This document shows, one piece after another, positions 32,434-43,703 of a stretch of DNA of 64,000 bases; the stretch's first letter is position 1, and every line of letters begins with the position of its first letter. The stretch lies in assembly GCA_001600355.1 (NCBI GenBank), contig BCJU01000001.1, forward strand, positions 6,882,013 to 6,946,012. The letters are read 5' to 3'. A program made the position numbers and the translations under genes. The DNA comes from Meira nashicola. Its lineage: Eukaryota > Basidiomycota > Exobasidiomycetes > Exobasidiales > Brachybasidiaceae. The notes beneath the pieces are model-generated. The model did not search any database, was not told the origin of the DNA, and saw only the letters and a list, made by a program, of their open reading frames with translations.

Positions 32434-34141
32434 TTATTGTGCAGTTCGCCAAGCAGCTCGACGAGGAACTTCCATCTTTGCAGAGATGAACCAAGTAAGG
32501 AAAGAGATTAAACAAAGAACGATCCAAATAGATTGACCATCTAAAACGTTTCCAAGAGCAGTGATTGAAAATGCATAACCACTATTTGCTGCTATTGGAC
32601 CTATTGCTCTTGCAAGTGAAGCCATTGCTTGACTCATACCATTAATGCTGCCTAATGCATTACGTTGAGGAACAACGTTATTGATACACAAATTTGAGCT
32701 TACAATCATCATTGAAGAACCACCTCGAACCAATAATAAAACGGCCAAAGAAGCAACGATTGCTTTAAATCCAAAAGCTTTTCCAGCAAAATGTGCCAAG
32801 ATGAAACATGCGAATACCATAGGTAGGACTGATAAACATTTCCTAAGGGTATTATATGGTCCGCCCCATTTACGTTCCAAATAAGGAAATAACATCAATT
32901 GAACGATGATTGTAACACATCCATTTGCTGCTAAATAAGTACCAATTTGAACTTCATTAAGTGATAATCCTCCTAGATCAAGAGGCGTATCACAAAAAAG
33001 CGGAAGGACAGCGATATAACAAATGTTGATAAAATTTATCATTCCTTGATTGACTAAAGCTAAAACTACCGGTCTAGTGAGCAATTGTCGAATAGGAGGT
33101 GGTCTTTCTTTGGCCAATTGTTCTTCCTCTTCACGTTCGTCTAACAATCTTTCTCCTTCGCCATTCTCCATCCGATCTTGACGTTCTTTTAATCGCTTTT
33201 TGGACGGTAACGTTTCTTCTAGGAAAAAGTATCCGGTAATAAAGCCAAGAAAACAGAACAAAGATGCACTAAAGCATGGCAGCCAATAAGGATATGTTTT
33301 GAGAAATTCAGAATGTTCAAAGATTGGAAATCGTTTTGCGGGATTGCTTAATGCTCCACCTAATGCTGGTCCAATCAAAGAACCAAGTGCGAAGCTGTAC
33401 AGTCACAAAAAAAAAGATGTCAATAATTCAATCTGATCCAAAAGCAAGAAACCCCTTCAACACTCACCATAAAGGTAGCAAGCTGAATGCTCTAGCTTGA
33501 TTAGTCTCATCAGTTATTTCTCCTAAAGTACTTTTGAGTACAGACATATTTGCGTTCATGAATCCTGAAACAGATCTAGCGATAATCATTTGAGGTAAAG
33601 TTTTTGCAAGACCGAAAAAATTCATAGAAAGAGCAACGCCAAATAAACCAATTAATAAAACTGGCTTTCTTCCAATCGTATCTGAAGCTCTACCCCATAA
33701 AAATACAGTTGCAAATTGAACGATTGCAAAAACACTTTCAATTAATCCTGCCCAATATCCAATTTGCGATCTAGGTACGTCTGGCATATTTTCACGTAAC
33801 ATTTTAGGTATGAATGGTAAAATGCATAAAAATGCAATTGGTTCACTTAATCTCATTACGCATAAGACAAAGATTTGCATCTTGGGTAAAGGTGTAGGAG
33901 CTCTATTTGCATCATCTATGATATCTGTTTCTGATCGTGTTTGATTATGATCACTTTCACTTTCACTATCATCGTTACCATGATCGGAAGTTGCTATTGA
34001 GCCATATGCATGTCCGTATTCATCATTCACATTGAAACTCTTTGATCGAGTAGAACCTGAAAGGAATTGAGAAGATCTCCTTCTGCCTATCAGTGGTTGT
34101 CTCTCTTGCGGCGGTGATGATGATGCTGAAGTAGACGACAT
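32434..34141 (-). CDS. MFS transporter, DHA1/ZIFL-type drug or metabolite exporter
   Basis: Two exons: 34141-33468 and 33394-32434, with a 73-bp intron (GTGAGT donor, TACAG acceptor). Splicing joins ...LPL with CFALGSLIGPALGG, restoring the TM5-TM6 motif of the family. The protein is 544 aa with about 12 membrane segments. The N-terminus (1-100) is Ser/Asp-rich and cytosolic. Motif A appears as LWGRASDTIGRKPVLL. A charged central loop (ERQDRMENGEGERLLDERE) separates the two halves. Such carriers export drugs, polyamines or small metabolites by proton antiport; the substrate is not deducible. The start at 34141 is the only ATG; the upstream open frame has none. Confidence 0.9.
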
Positions 34142-34504
34142 TATGACCGAATGATGATGGTCATCGTGGTTCAAAAGAAACAACTTAATCAGAGACGCAC
34201 CTCCCCTGTTTTCTTAGCGTGCTGATTGATAAATGCTCTGCATGTTGAATAAGCAAAAATACAAAAATCAAAGTGGGGAAGAAGTGCTAAAAGGGAGTGT
34301 GGACAGGAAGCAGGGCAATTTCAGACTTCTTCGCGCGTTTGTGTAGTCTATAAATTATTATTATTATTTTTGGACTTCTTCTCCTTCGATTGAAGGAAAA
34401 GTTTTGAATAATATACATTTTTTAGGCTTGTTGCCGGTCTTTTCGGCACGGCACTTCGGCGGCCAATCATGCATTGCGCCGAGCTTAAAAGAAGCTTTGT
34501 CTTT
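34142..34504. other. Spacer between MFS transporter and GH26-like gene
   Basis: About 360 bp holding the MFS promoter and the 3' end of the GH26-like gene. A CTTAGCGTG site (about 34215) resembles the recurrent spacer motif. Nothing else seen. Confidence 0.45.
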
Positions 34505-35512
34505 TCACTTTCCATTCTTGACCATTTTTATGATAGGAGCGTTTGCAGGATTGGAAGGCGGATAAACGATATCAAAAGGATAATCTTTATTTAAATTGAA
34601 CCAAGTTAAACTTTGAAGAGATTTAAGAGTTTGACGTAATTTTGGATCGGAAAGTGTACGTAACCATTGTAATCGATCATCGATTGTTGAATTAAATTGA
34701 AGAGATGTTTCGGCGATTATATATGGCTTTGCACCATTTTGACCGTATTTTTGATAAAATGGTTGAACGATTGAGATATACTTGTCAACATTTAAAGAAT
34801 TTTTTGATTGTGCATAATAATCAAGTGCAATCAAATCATATGTACTTGGATCGGGTGCCCATCTATCAATATCCGTTAAACTTCCCCAATTAGGATTAAA
34901 TACCATTTGAACTTTATTTTGACAATATTGTTTAGCAGCAATTGACATTTGCTTAAATGCTTCTTTGAATGCAGCTGTATCATTATTATAAATATATTGT
35001 CCACCTGTTGGATTACCATAATAATTCATTTCATGACCAAAACGTAAACGAACTTGAACGCCTGCTTGAGTGAATTGTTGTAATACTTTTGCAACTGCTA
35101 TTGCTTGAGAAGGATTTTGAGCTGTAAAACCATCATAAGATCGTAAAGGCATAATTGCAGTTTCAAAAATTGCTCCACTTTGAATAACATCATCTTTTAT
35201 TTTTAGCAATTGTTCTCCTTTAAATGGTAAACCCGGATAAACTTGTGCATACCAACCATATGTTGCAGAACGATAAGAATTATTTATTCCAATTGCTCCT
35301 TGACTTAATACGGTGTTTATATCTTTCATTGGTGTTGGTGAAGCATCTTGTTGTGGAATAAATCCGATTGGAAGGTTATTAAACTTTAATGTGAGCTTTG
35401 TATTGCGGATAGTATAACGTCCATATGCTGAATTACTGCATAATAAAAGGCATACCATAGCGACAATGATTGTCTTTTGGTATGTTTGGAAGAGAGAAAG
35501 GTTGGAAAGCAT
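34505..35512 (-). CDS. Secreted GH26-like glycoside hydrolase (beta-mannanase type)
   Basis: 335 aa from the ATG at 35512, 73 bp downstream of a TATATAAA box. A signal peptide spans about 13-30 (TIIVAMVCLLLCSNSAYG). The TIM-barrel landmarks are those of GH26: RLRFGHEMN with the likely acid/base E161, and IIAETS with the likely nucleophile E268. VFNPNWGS and YDLIALDYYAQ lie between. GH26 enzymes cleave beta-mannans or related beta-glycans. No carbohydrate-binding module or GPI signal is seen. The canonical Trp after HEMN (HEMNGxW) is replaced by Tyr-Tyr, so substrate choice may differ. Same strand as the flanking MFS and P450 genes. Confidence 0.82.
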   Translation of the reverse strand: MLSNLSLFQTYQKTIIVAMVCLLLCSNSAYGRYTIRNTKLTLKFNNLPIGFIPQQDASPTPMKDINTVLSQGAIGINNSYRSATYGWYAQVYPGLPFKGEQLLKIKDDVIQSGAIFETAIMPLRSYDGFTAQNPSQAIAVAKVLQQFTQAGVQVRLRFGHEMNYYGNPTGGQYIYNNDTAAFKEAFKQMSIAAKQYCQNKVQMVFNPNWGSLTDIDRWAPDPSTYDLIALDYYAQSKNSLNVDKYISIVQPFYQKYGQNGAKPYIIAETSLQFNSTIDDRLQWLRTLSDPKLRQTLKSLQSLTWFNLNKDYPFDIVYPPSNPANAPIIKMVKNGK

Positions 35513-36433
35513 TTTGATTGAAGGGGAAATTGGAAGAAGAGGTTGATGAGTTAGTCTTGGAAATTTTATTAACAAATATGCCCCTTTATATAGTTTTTAA
35601 TTGCGGTGTTTGAGGTATCGTATATTCTATGTTTCCATTATGTATACTAAAAATAAGCTGATTTTTGACGTTTGTTGACTTATTTTAGCGCCTAAGACCA
35701 AACACTGATAATAATCGAATGTTCATTGTAAAGCGAAACATTGATAAAAGATTTGTTGTTAAACTGCAAATATATAAATAATGCATTGAAACAAAACGAA
35801 ACAGGTTCTACTCACTTTTACGCTATATGGAACTATTTATTGACTCACTATTGAATCAATTGAAAATGAAGCTGAATTCAAGTGTAGAAGAATCATCGGT
35901 GTATGGTGGAGTAATCGATCATTCTAGATTTTATTATAGAACATGGTTTGATAAAATCATATTTACATGCAGGTACGCACGTCTACACTTGTGTCATTTT
36001 ATGCCTGCGTCACGCTAATATCTCTATAAAATGGCGGTAGCTTAGTGTATTTTATTCGCGCGCCCTTTGTTGTTCTTGTTGCGTACGCGTGGTAAGAAAC
36101 TGGTAAGCTTTAAAAACGATTCTAGACACAAACAAGGCAAATGGCCAGATTCAAAGGTTACCTCACCTCTTTATGACAGCGAAACATAGTAGTACATGAG
36201 TAAGTCATTTTTATATGAAACGAAACAGGTTTTATTTTATATTGCATACAAGACACAGGGTTATAATGTATTGGTATATATATATAGAGAGGTAAAACAA
36301 ACCAAGTTTCATTCAATAGGCCATTGTCTAATTGATTCTCCTTTTCCGGTCATTATAGAATGATTCAAGACAAGAGTTGAACCTTATTATTTGTTAGTTT
36401 GAAACAGTTTTATGCACAAGACCCTTCTTCTGC
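35513..36433. other. Spacer between GH26-like and P450 genes
   Basis: About 0.9 kb, AT-rich with a GC-richer patch near 36,050-36,100 (ACGCGT at about 36084). A 63-codon ORF at 35827 shows no recognisable content. No RNA gene. Confidence 0.45.
35585..35592 (-). promoter_or_regulatory. TATA box of the GH26-like gene
   Basis: TATATAAA on the minus strand, 73 bp upstream of the ATG. Confidence 0.5.
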
Positions 36434-38325
36434 TTATTTTTGTCTTGGTTGAATTTCTAGAATTCCATCTGGAGCGACACTTGTTGTATTCATTGGATCT
36501 GAAACAAAAAAACTATCTTTTCGAATTTGAACGTTATTTTGAGCGAAAAGCATCAAGATTACCATTTTTAATTCTGCAATTGCTAAATGACGACCAGGAC
36601 AAGCCCATCTTCCAAGTCCGAAACTGATAAAATCATGTCCACCTTGAACGGCAGGTTTATTTTGATTATACCATTGAAATCCATCAAACATTGAACCTTT
36701 TTCACCATAATTATCGAAATGTTCATGTGCTCTTTTAACATAAGGTGCACAAAGACTGTTTTTAGGTATAATAAATCTACCAACTTGAACATCACGAATC
36801 GTATAACGAACAGGTGCAAATGTGTCACCTTTTGTACGCATAACTTCACGTATGAAAGAATCAGTTTTAACTAATTCACGTAAATTTTGAATTGATAAGT
36901 GTAAATTTCCTTCATCATCTTGATCAATGCATTCTTCCCATTCTTTGCGTAATTCATGCAAATATTCATCTTGCTTTTGACATAATACCATTACACACCA
37001 AACTGCTACAACTGCAGTTTGATGTATACTTGCGAAGATTATTCCAAGTGAAACTGTTGCACACCAAATAAAGTTCCAAATCGAAAGTGAACCTGTTTGT
37101 TTATTTCTATGTTTTGATGCTAATAAATCGAAAAAGGGTGCATATTCATTATGTTCAACATCAATACCATGATTTAAATGTGCTTGTCTATTTTTCCAAA
37201 GGGTTGGTAAAATACCAAAGAAGAATTTTGGTACAACAGTTCCAAATATTGCTTGAAGAGTAGTCTTTAATGACCAAATTGATGGAAACCTTCTCCAACC
37301 TTGCGTATTTTCATAAATTCCAGCCAAGTTTGAAATTGCAACAGTGATTGACATAAAGTGTTCTGTTATTGTTGGGTTTAAATACTTTTCACCCAAAATT
37401 AAAACTACCATTGCTTGAGCGATTGTATGATGAACCCATTCATAAACATTTTCAATCACAATTTTACCTTCTTTTACTTGATTTTGACTATTTTTAATTG
37501 CATTTGCTTCTCGTGAAAAGATTGGTGATACTTTTTCAATTACTGCTTTTAATCTTGGCGTTACACCATCTTGTACTAATCCATCTAATTCTTGAACAAA
37601 AGTACCATTTTTGAACCATAACATGAATTCCATATGTAACATGTTTGTTACTGCACGTTCAAAGCTGAAATTTTGTGAATCTGTTAAAACATTCTTTACG
37701 TGTTTATAATCCACAACATATTCTTTTCTTCCATGACGTGGAATGATTACAACATCACCACATCCTTCATTTTCCAATGCATTTGCATATGCTTCATGAC
37801 CTTTTTCGGATAATTGAATTTCAGCCGGGATATGAACTGTAGGTGGAGTAATCTGAAGGGGAAGATTTAAAAAGTTAAGCGTGAGAACAAAGCGGTCCGC
37901 AAAGAATGTAAACAAAAAGTTACGCGCTCGGCTAAACTAGTTGCTTTTCTTATCTTCCTACTCACTTTTTTGCCTAATTGTTCTTCCTCTCTTGTATGAA
38001 CAAAATAAACGATAAAACCAAGACCGCAAAGAGCTGACAAGATAAATGCAATCGAGTGTAAATTATTTGCAATAACATCTTGAGAAATACCGTGACGTGT
38101 TAAAAGATTAATATTGAAAAATGATTCTTGCTTAAGTGAAAAAGAAGGATTATTGATTGTTGATCGAACAGATGAATCAAATGGAATCAATGAAGGTAAA
38201 ATCGTTTGTGACCATGAAGAATTTGAAAAAACTCCAGACAATTGCGGTATTCTAGCACTTATTGGCGCAGAAGGCGTGGCAAATTGATCAGTAGGCGATC
38301 TTTGATCGAAAAAAATGCCAAACAT
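36434..38325 (-). CDS. Cytochrome P450 monooxygenase, membrane-anchored
   Basis: Two exons: 38325-37966 and 37852-36434, with a 113-bp phase-0 intron (GTGAGTA donor, CTTCAG acceptor). The protein is 592 aa. The first exon encodes a long Ser-rich lead (1-85) before a membrane anchor (about 90-112, HSIAFILSALCGLGFIVYFVH). The heme-binding loop is FGLGRWACPGR with ligand C538, and the K-helix ExxR is EVMR. The I-helix reads FASIHQTAV, the IHTT-type seen in fungal gibberellin-like P450s rather than the common AGxDTT. These enzymes oxidise lipids or secondary metabolites in the ER; no substrate can be assigned. A TATA-like CTATATATAG lies just upstream. Confidence 0.92.
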
Positions 38326-38387
38326 CTTTAAAGAGATGAAGAGAAGAATGATAGAGAAGAGGTGATAAAAAGAGTAACAGGGACTTT

Positions 38388-38397
38388 CTATATATAG
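38388..38397 (-). promoter_or_regulatory. TATA-like box of the P450 gene
   Basis: CTATATATAG, a perfect palindrome, 63 bp upstream of the P450 ATG. Confidence 0.45.
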
Positions 38398-40462
38398 TCT
38401 GACTATTTATGCGCATATCTAAGGGATTTTTAAAATTAACGGTACAATGGAATGTTTGGGTACCGGTAGAGGTATTTTGCCTTGATTTCCATTATCTTGG
38501 AAAGGAATTTTCTGGATAAAGAATTTTGTAGCAAAAGCCGTACCAAATTAAAAAATAAAAACTTTATAAATAAGTTTTTAATGTGTTAAATCAATTCCTA
38601 TCGGACATTTTCCCTGAGCTAGTGAAAGCCATTTCTTCCCATTGAGGTACGTGAAAAAACAATTAAATTAAACTTTAAAAGCTAAACAACGCCGGTCAAA
38701 AATAAACAAGTTATAGGTAACTCTTGCTTCTCCGAAAAAGTCTGTTCTAAACAAGTAATGTGGCAACACCGATAAAGTGCTATTTCGTGCTTAAAGTATG
38801 ATGCAATCATCGTGCCTTTTGTTGCAAATATGACTAAGTACACAGTCAGTTCGGAGTTTGAAAATTTCAGTGTTTCCTTTTATTCCGATAAAAAAAGGTC
38901 CTATCTTCTATCGGTGCAATGCCTTCAACGGCACCGGTTTTCCATTTTTTGATTCTATTTGGAAAGGTAGGGAAAATGTGCGGATCCGGGCGAAAAGAGA
39001 GTAAAAATCAGAATAGATTTACATTTGCCGTATGAAGCTAGGCAGGGGTGGTAATGGCAATTATAAAATTCATACTTTCAAGGCAATTTATCACATCTGT
39101 TAAAATATCTACCGATGTGAAATTCGAAAAATAAGGTTTGCTTTCGCTTCCATCAATATTATTTTCCTCAAGTCTAATGCCGGATCCGATCAAAATAATC
39201 AACCGAGGCCCCACAAACTCTCTCTCGATTTTGCCGCCTTTAAAAAGAAGATAAACGTTTTGAACCAACAATACTTTTATATTTATATTTATATTTACAT
39301 TTCGACGCTAATGTTAATCTTTAAACCCAGAGTGACAAACCCCTGCATTGATGATATGCGAATTATGCCTGTTTGTTTATACAAGTGTCGTCATTTAAAG
39401 TAAAGGAAATCAATGATGTAGGCAAAAGATCAGTTTATTTTTATATTTAACTCGCTTACATTATTTGATAAAAATTATAAACAGATTAATTGCAGTACCT
39501 TGAACTTTAATTTTCGGATCGCTGTGCCGCGGAAATGTACTTGTCTGTACCACTGCCATAACGAATAAATGTTCTTTATAATTTCATTAATCGATTCTTG
39601 CTATCAAGATTACTAATTTTATCTTAATACACAGTCATCATTCGATCAATAAATCAAACCTCTCTCGATCGCACAAAAAGCCGGCTTAAAATCTGTTTAT
39701 TGTTTCAGATTTAGGTTCGTGTTTGTGCCTGCACGAAAATATGCACGTCGAAGCACTTTACGCGCTTAAGAATGACGCGCTGTATTATAGATCTGTGCGC
39801 GTTTATGCATAAAAAAGGACATTCTCACTGTATGAAAAATTAAAGTTTTAAAACATATTTTGTTGGATGAAAATCTAATTTAATCGCCTTACCAATTTGG
39901 GTTGTTTAGCGTAAATATTTATGAGAATATCTTTTTTATATACATTACATTGCATATAAAAAAGTCAATCGTGTAACTTTAAATTGTTTGCCGGTTATAA
40001 GAGCTTGGTTTATTCGGGTGATTATTCTATTTAAAAGCTTATTCGTAATTCTGTTCCCTTGCAGTGACTATATTTTTACCTTTTCATGCAGCTTCGGCTT
40101 CTCGTTTTCCGCTTAAATTTCTGTGTGGTAAGTGAGAAGTGTCTATTACTTGCTGTTGACTTTTGGACCCTGATTAAGCAAAGTAATGCTGTAAGATTAA
40201 ACCATTGTACGAGATTTAATTACTTTTTTTACATTTAAGTTGGGATTTTAGTGCATGCACGTTTTTAATACCCGTCAAGTCGGAAATAATAGGATGACCA
40301 ATTTATCCCCCAGTTTTGACATCCATTCACCTGTCTTACACCGAATTATAGCCGGTAACCAAATATTATTACCGATTCTCTCCTCAATTCATTATTCAAA
40401 TTTTTGAATGTCCTTTCATCAGGTGATGTTATATTTACCTCCCGCCCCACACTCCTTATCGC

Positions 40463-40482
40463 TGCACTGCACTGCACTGCAC
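40463..40482. repeat. (TGCAC)4 microsatellite
   Basis: Four exact tandem TGCAC pentamers, 15 bp before a TTTAGCGTC site. Confidence 0.8.
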
Positions 40483-40644
40483 ACTGCGTAATCTAATTTA
40501 GCGTCTTTTGATTGCAGTCAAGATTGATGCAAAGGAAAACAGCTATGTAGGTACATGCTTATCCGCATTCCAATCCAAACACCTATCAGTAAAGAATAAT
40601 AAAAGAATAATAATTCCCACTCTAAACAAGAGAAACAAGCACCA

Positions 40645-42147
40645 TCAAGAAACAAAGTCAAATGCTTTCTTACATTTTCCCACCAACTTTTTTATATTTT
40701 GAGCTTCTGCAGTTGTGGTGACTAAGAGAGCGTCAGGTGTATCGATGATTGCTATATCTTTCAAACCATGACAAGCAATTAAACGTCCTGATAATGGAAC
40801 AAAGAATCCGGTAGAATCTGTTGCTTGAATTAGACTTGTATCGCCTAAAACTCGAATTTCATCATTTGCTTTATTATGAATTTCAGAAAGAGAAGCGAAA
40901 TCTCCTACATCCTTCCAATCTAAACTTGCACAAACGACAGCCATTCGATGTTGTGCAGCTACTGGCTCAGCAATCGCATGATCGATAGAAATTGAGGCAA
41001 GATTATTCCATAACTTTTCAATTTCTTTCTCAATTTTATCTTTTTGTAAACCATTTAAGTTTTTACTCTCTGTCGAAAGACGATTGATTTCATTTATGCC
41101 GGTAAAGAGTTCATTGTGATGTTCTTGAAGCATTTGCAATAATGTTCTTGCTTTACAAACAAACATTCCAGCGTTCCATACATAATTTCCACTAGCAATA
41201 AATTCGGAGGCTATAGATTGATTTGGCTTTTCTTTAAAAGAGTTTACTGTATAAATATCTTCTTTACCTTGTTGATCAATAATTGATCCTTTATGAATAT
41301 ATCCAAATGCAGTTGAAGCAAATGTTGGATGTAAGCCAATTGTGACAAGTCTATTTGTTTGTTTTGCTATTTCGTATGCTTTTATTACTGCTTCATAAAA
41401 GTTATCATCATTAGTTCGAATAAGATGATCAGCCGGAAAAGAAGCAATGATTGCATCTTCATCCCTTTGTAAAATATCAGCAGCGGCCAAAGCTAAAGCT
41501 GCCATACTATCTTTTGGACATGGCTCACTTAAAATGTTTGAAATTGGAACTTGTGTTAATTGTGTCAAAACGCTTTCTTTATGTTTCTTTCCGGTAACGA
41601 TTAAAGTTTGAATGTTTGGCGTAAGTTCGTTTAACCTTTTCACTGTTGATTGTAAAAGTGTATCTCCACTACCTTCTAAATCTAACAAGAACTTTGGTAT
41701 TGAATCTCTACTTAAAGGCCATAAACGTGTTCCTGATCCTCCAGCAGGTATAACACACCATAAATTTGGAAGATCAAATCTTGTTTTTATAATGTTCTCT
41801 TTTAATGAATCCGAAGAAGTTAATGTTAATGCTCTCGTACGTGGTGTAGAAAGGGGAGATTTGTATGCCGGAGGTGAATTTGCAAAATTGAAAGGAGTAC
41901 TTGCTTTATTTGTCAACAAGATTGATTTGCATAAATCTGTCAACAAATTAAGCTGACCACGAATATCAGAGAGCTTAATGTTGCGAAAAAGAATAAGACT
42001 ATGGTTAGATTGTTTCTCTTTTCTTTCGTGAAGAAAGTCAAATAAACTCACCTCGGAGGCCATAACAGAATCATCTGTGACTCTATTCGATAAGCCAAGT
42101 GATGACATATTGATAAGCGGTATTTGATTTTCTTTAATAGCAGCCAT
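40645..42147 (-). CDS. Bacterial-type mannose-1-phosphate guanylyltransferase (ManC-like)
   Basis: The frame is open throughout (500 aa), but an intron at 42051-41974 is likely (GTGAGT donor, TCTAAC branch, TTAAG acceptor). It is 78 bp, stop-free and phase 0, so splicing gives 474 aa. The enzyme makes GDP-mannose from mannose-1-phosphate and GTP. Motifs are those of bacterial ManC/AlgA: PAGGSGTRLWPLSRDSIPKF, FPADHLI, FKEKP, YVWNAGMF and DWKDVGDF. The usual fungal enzyme (Psa1/MPG1) instead begins with a GGYGTRLRPLT-type motif and is shorter. There is no C-terminal phosphomannose isomerase cupin. An N-terminal extension of about 100 residues precedes the domain and is Ser/Thr-rich. Horizontal transfer is inferred, not tested. 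Confidence 0.88.
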   Translation of the reverse strand: MAAIKENQIPLINMSSLGLSNRVTDDSVMASEVSLFDFLHERKEKQSNHSLILFRNIKLSDIRGQLNLLTDLCKSILLTNKASTPFNFANSPPAYKSPLSTPRTRALTLTSSDSLKENIIKTRFDLPNLWCVIPAGGSGTRLWPLSRDSIPKFLLDLEGSGDTLLQSTVKRLNELTPNIQTLIVTGKKHKESVLTQLTQVPISNILSEPCPKDSMAALALAAADILQRDEDAIIASFPADHLIRTNDDNFYEAVIKAYEIAKQTNRLVTIGLHPTFASTAFGYIHKGSIIDQQGKEDIYTVNSFKEKPNQSIASEFIASGNYVWNAGMFVCKARTLLQMLQEHHNELFTGINEINRLSTESKNLNGLQKDKIEKEIEKLWNNLASISIDHAIAEPVAAQHRMAVVCASLDWKDVGDFASLSEIHNKANDEIRVLGDTSLIQATDSTGFFVPLSGRLIACHGLKDIAIIDTPDALLVTTTAEAQNIKKLVGKCKKAFDFVS

Positions 42148-42212
42148 CTCGGAAAGGTGATGATGAATGTATAGACTTTATCGACTTTATTTTGATCACT
42201 ATTTAAGATGAA

Positions 42213-42249
<37 letters not shown>
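42213..42249. repeat. (TA)18 microsatellite in the ManC-like promoter
   Basis: About 37 bp of perfect TA dinucleotides, 66 bp upstream of the ManC-like ATG, where a TATA box is expected. Its length may be polymorphic and could affect expression. Confidence 0.85.
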
Positions 42250-42250
<1 letters not shown>

Positions 42251-43600
42251 TGATTCGCCTTTCGATATCATAAAGAGTATTCATTGCTAAAGAATATAAC
42301 TTTCATGGTCAAGAAGAAGAAGAACGAATCTTACTTTTTTCTCTCTTCCTATAACCATTTGCGTATTTGTGGCTATTTGTAAGAAATCTTTGGGGCGATA
42401 AAGATTTAGGTGAAAATTACAATATCTCAGCAATCACGTTTCAATCTTTCACACGCTCCGGGGTATTGATTATCTATAATTCTGTATATTGTTCTTTATC
42501 TATAAATGTACACGCATAAGATTAAGCTACCTTTCTCGCTTACCGGAAGCGTTAATTGGTTATCTACGTGGTAAGGTCACAGTGACAAAATTATGAGCGA
42601 TACGATCCGCTTTGTCTCGCGACGAATATTTCATTTATACGATCCATGAGGTAAGGCAAAGATGAAGGCGTGGCTAAGACATACGTCATTGTACTCGATC
42701 CTGATTTATTCCGGGTGATGGGAAGAATTTTTTAATTAATATTCTGTTTGTTTACACTCTAGCTGTTCCTGTCTTTTAGCCGTTCCTAACTTTTTTTTTT
42801 TTCTAGAACTTTATTCCCGCTCTTTCGGTCATTACTTTCAATAAATCACCGTAACGGCAAAAGATCAGTATATGAAAATCATTACTTTACCCAATCGAGT
42901 GGTAAAAATATAAAGTTTAAAACTCTTATTGTTTGAAGTACACTGACATCGATAAATAAGACAAAAGTATACTTTGTGCACATGCGGAATGAAAATCCTA
43001 TTTATCACGTAAGAAAAAGAAAAGAAGAATTGCCGAATTTGGAAGGTTGGCGCCAAGACAGGGGAAGAGGGACGCGATCTTTGTCTTGAACCGAATATGC
43101 GCCGGCGCAGCGCAGAGCTGGTACATGCATGGAAAGGGCCGTGTTCTTTTTAGCGTCCCCAAAAAACCGGTGTGGCTTTTCTGGGCAACCGTTGAAGCGG
43201 AAGAGAATACAGCAATTGTAGAAGGCAATGAAAACCACCGATCTTAATTATTTATGTACGTTTTATTACGCTTCTCGCAGCATAGATACAGTGTTAATAT
43301 TAAATCGGGAGTATTTTCAAAAGGCGAATTGTATCTGCCATTTTTTTCAGACTCAGATATTCGAAATACCCCTTCATTTGGAATGAAAGGATTATCCTGT
43401 TTGCATTAAAGTCTTCATCGGTGGCTTTTCGGAGCAAGTTTATGCTTGACATCAAAGGCAACGTCAGCTGTCTAAGTAAAGGGATTTCTCCGCGGAGACA
43501 AAAGTTGATAAAAGCTTTGTTTAATCGGATTCTTACCAAATGAAACTAATGATGAAGTTACTCACAAATCTTCAACGAATCATTACCACTATAAATATTA

Positions 43601-43610
43601 TATATAAATA
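43601..43610 (+). promoter_or_regulatory. TATA box of the orphan gene at 43704
   Basis: TATATAAATA, 94 bp upstream of the ATG. Confidence 0.5.
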
Positions 43611-43703
43611 GGTCTTTTAACATTTTACCATTTTCTCACAACACCCTCTTTTATTAATTTTAGTACCTATCTCTCTTACCTTTCTTCGATAAAAAGCATC
43701 AAG

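Larger units (their letters stand above)
38326..40644. other. Long AT-rich spacer between P450 and ManC-like genes
   Basis: About 2.3 kb with no convincing gene. It contains a TTTATA-type low-complexity run (39276-39300), TTTAGCGTA (39905-39913), TTTAGCGTC (40497-40505) and a short TGCAC microsatellite. ORFs up to 77 codons have no start ATG or motif worth calling. Confidence 0.5.
42148..43703. other. Divergent spacer between ManC-like and the orphan gene
   Basis: About 1.55 kb. AT-rich apart from a sharply GC-richer island at about 43,030-43,215 that includes GGCGCAGCGC (43104-43113) and TTTAGCGTC (43149-43157). The island has open frames on both strands (about 63-77 codons) but no recognisable protein motif. 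Confidence 0.5.

Noticed and set aside
36434..43703. Classic secondary-metabolite gene cluster
   Set aside because: P450 and MFS genes are present, but no polyketide synthase, peptide synthetase or terpene cyclase was found.
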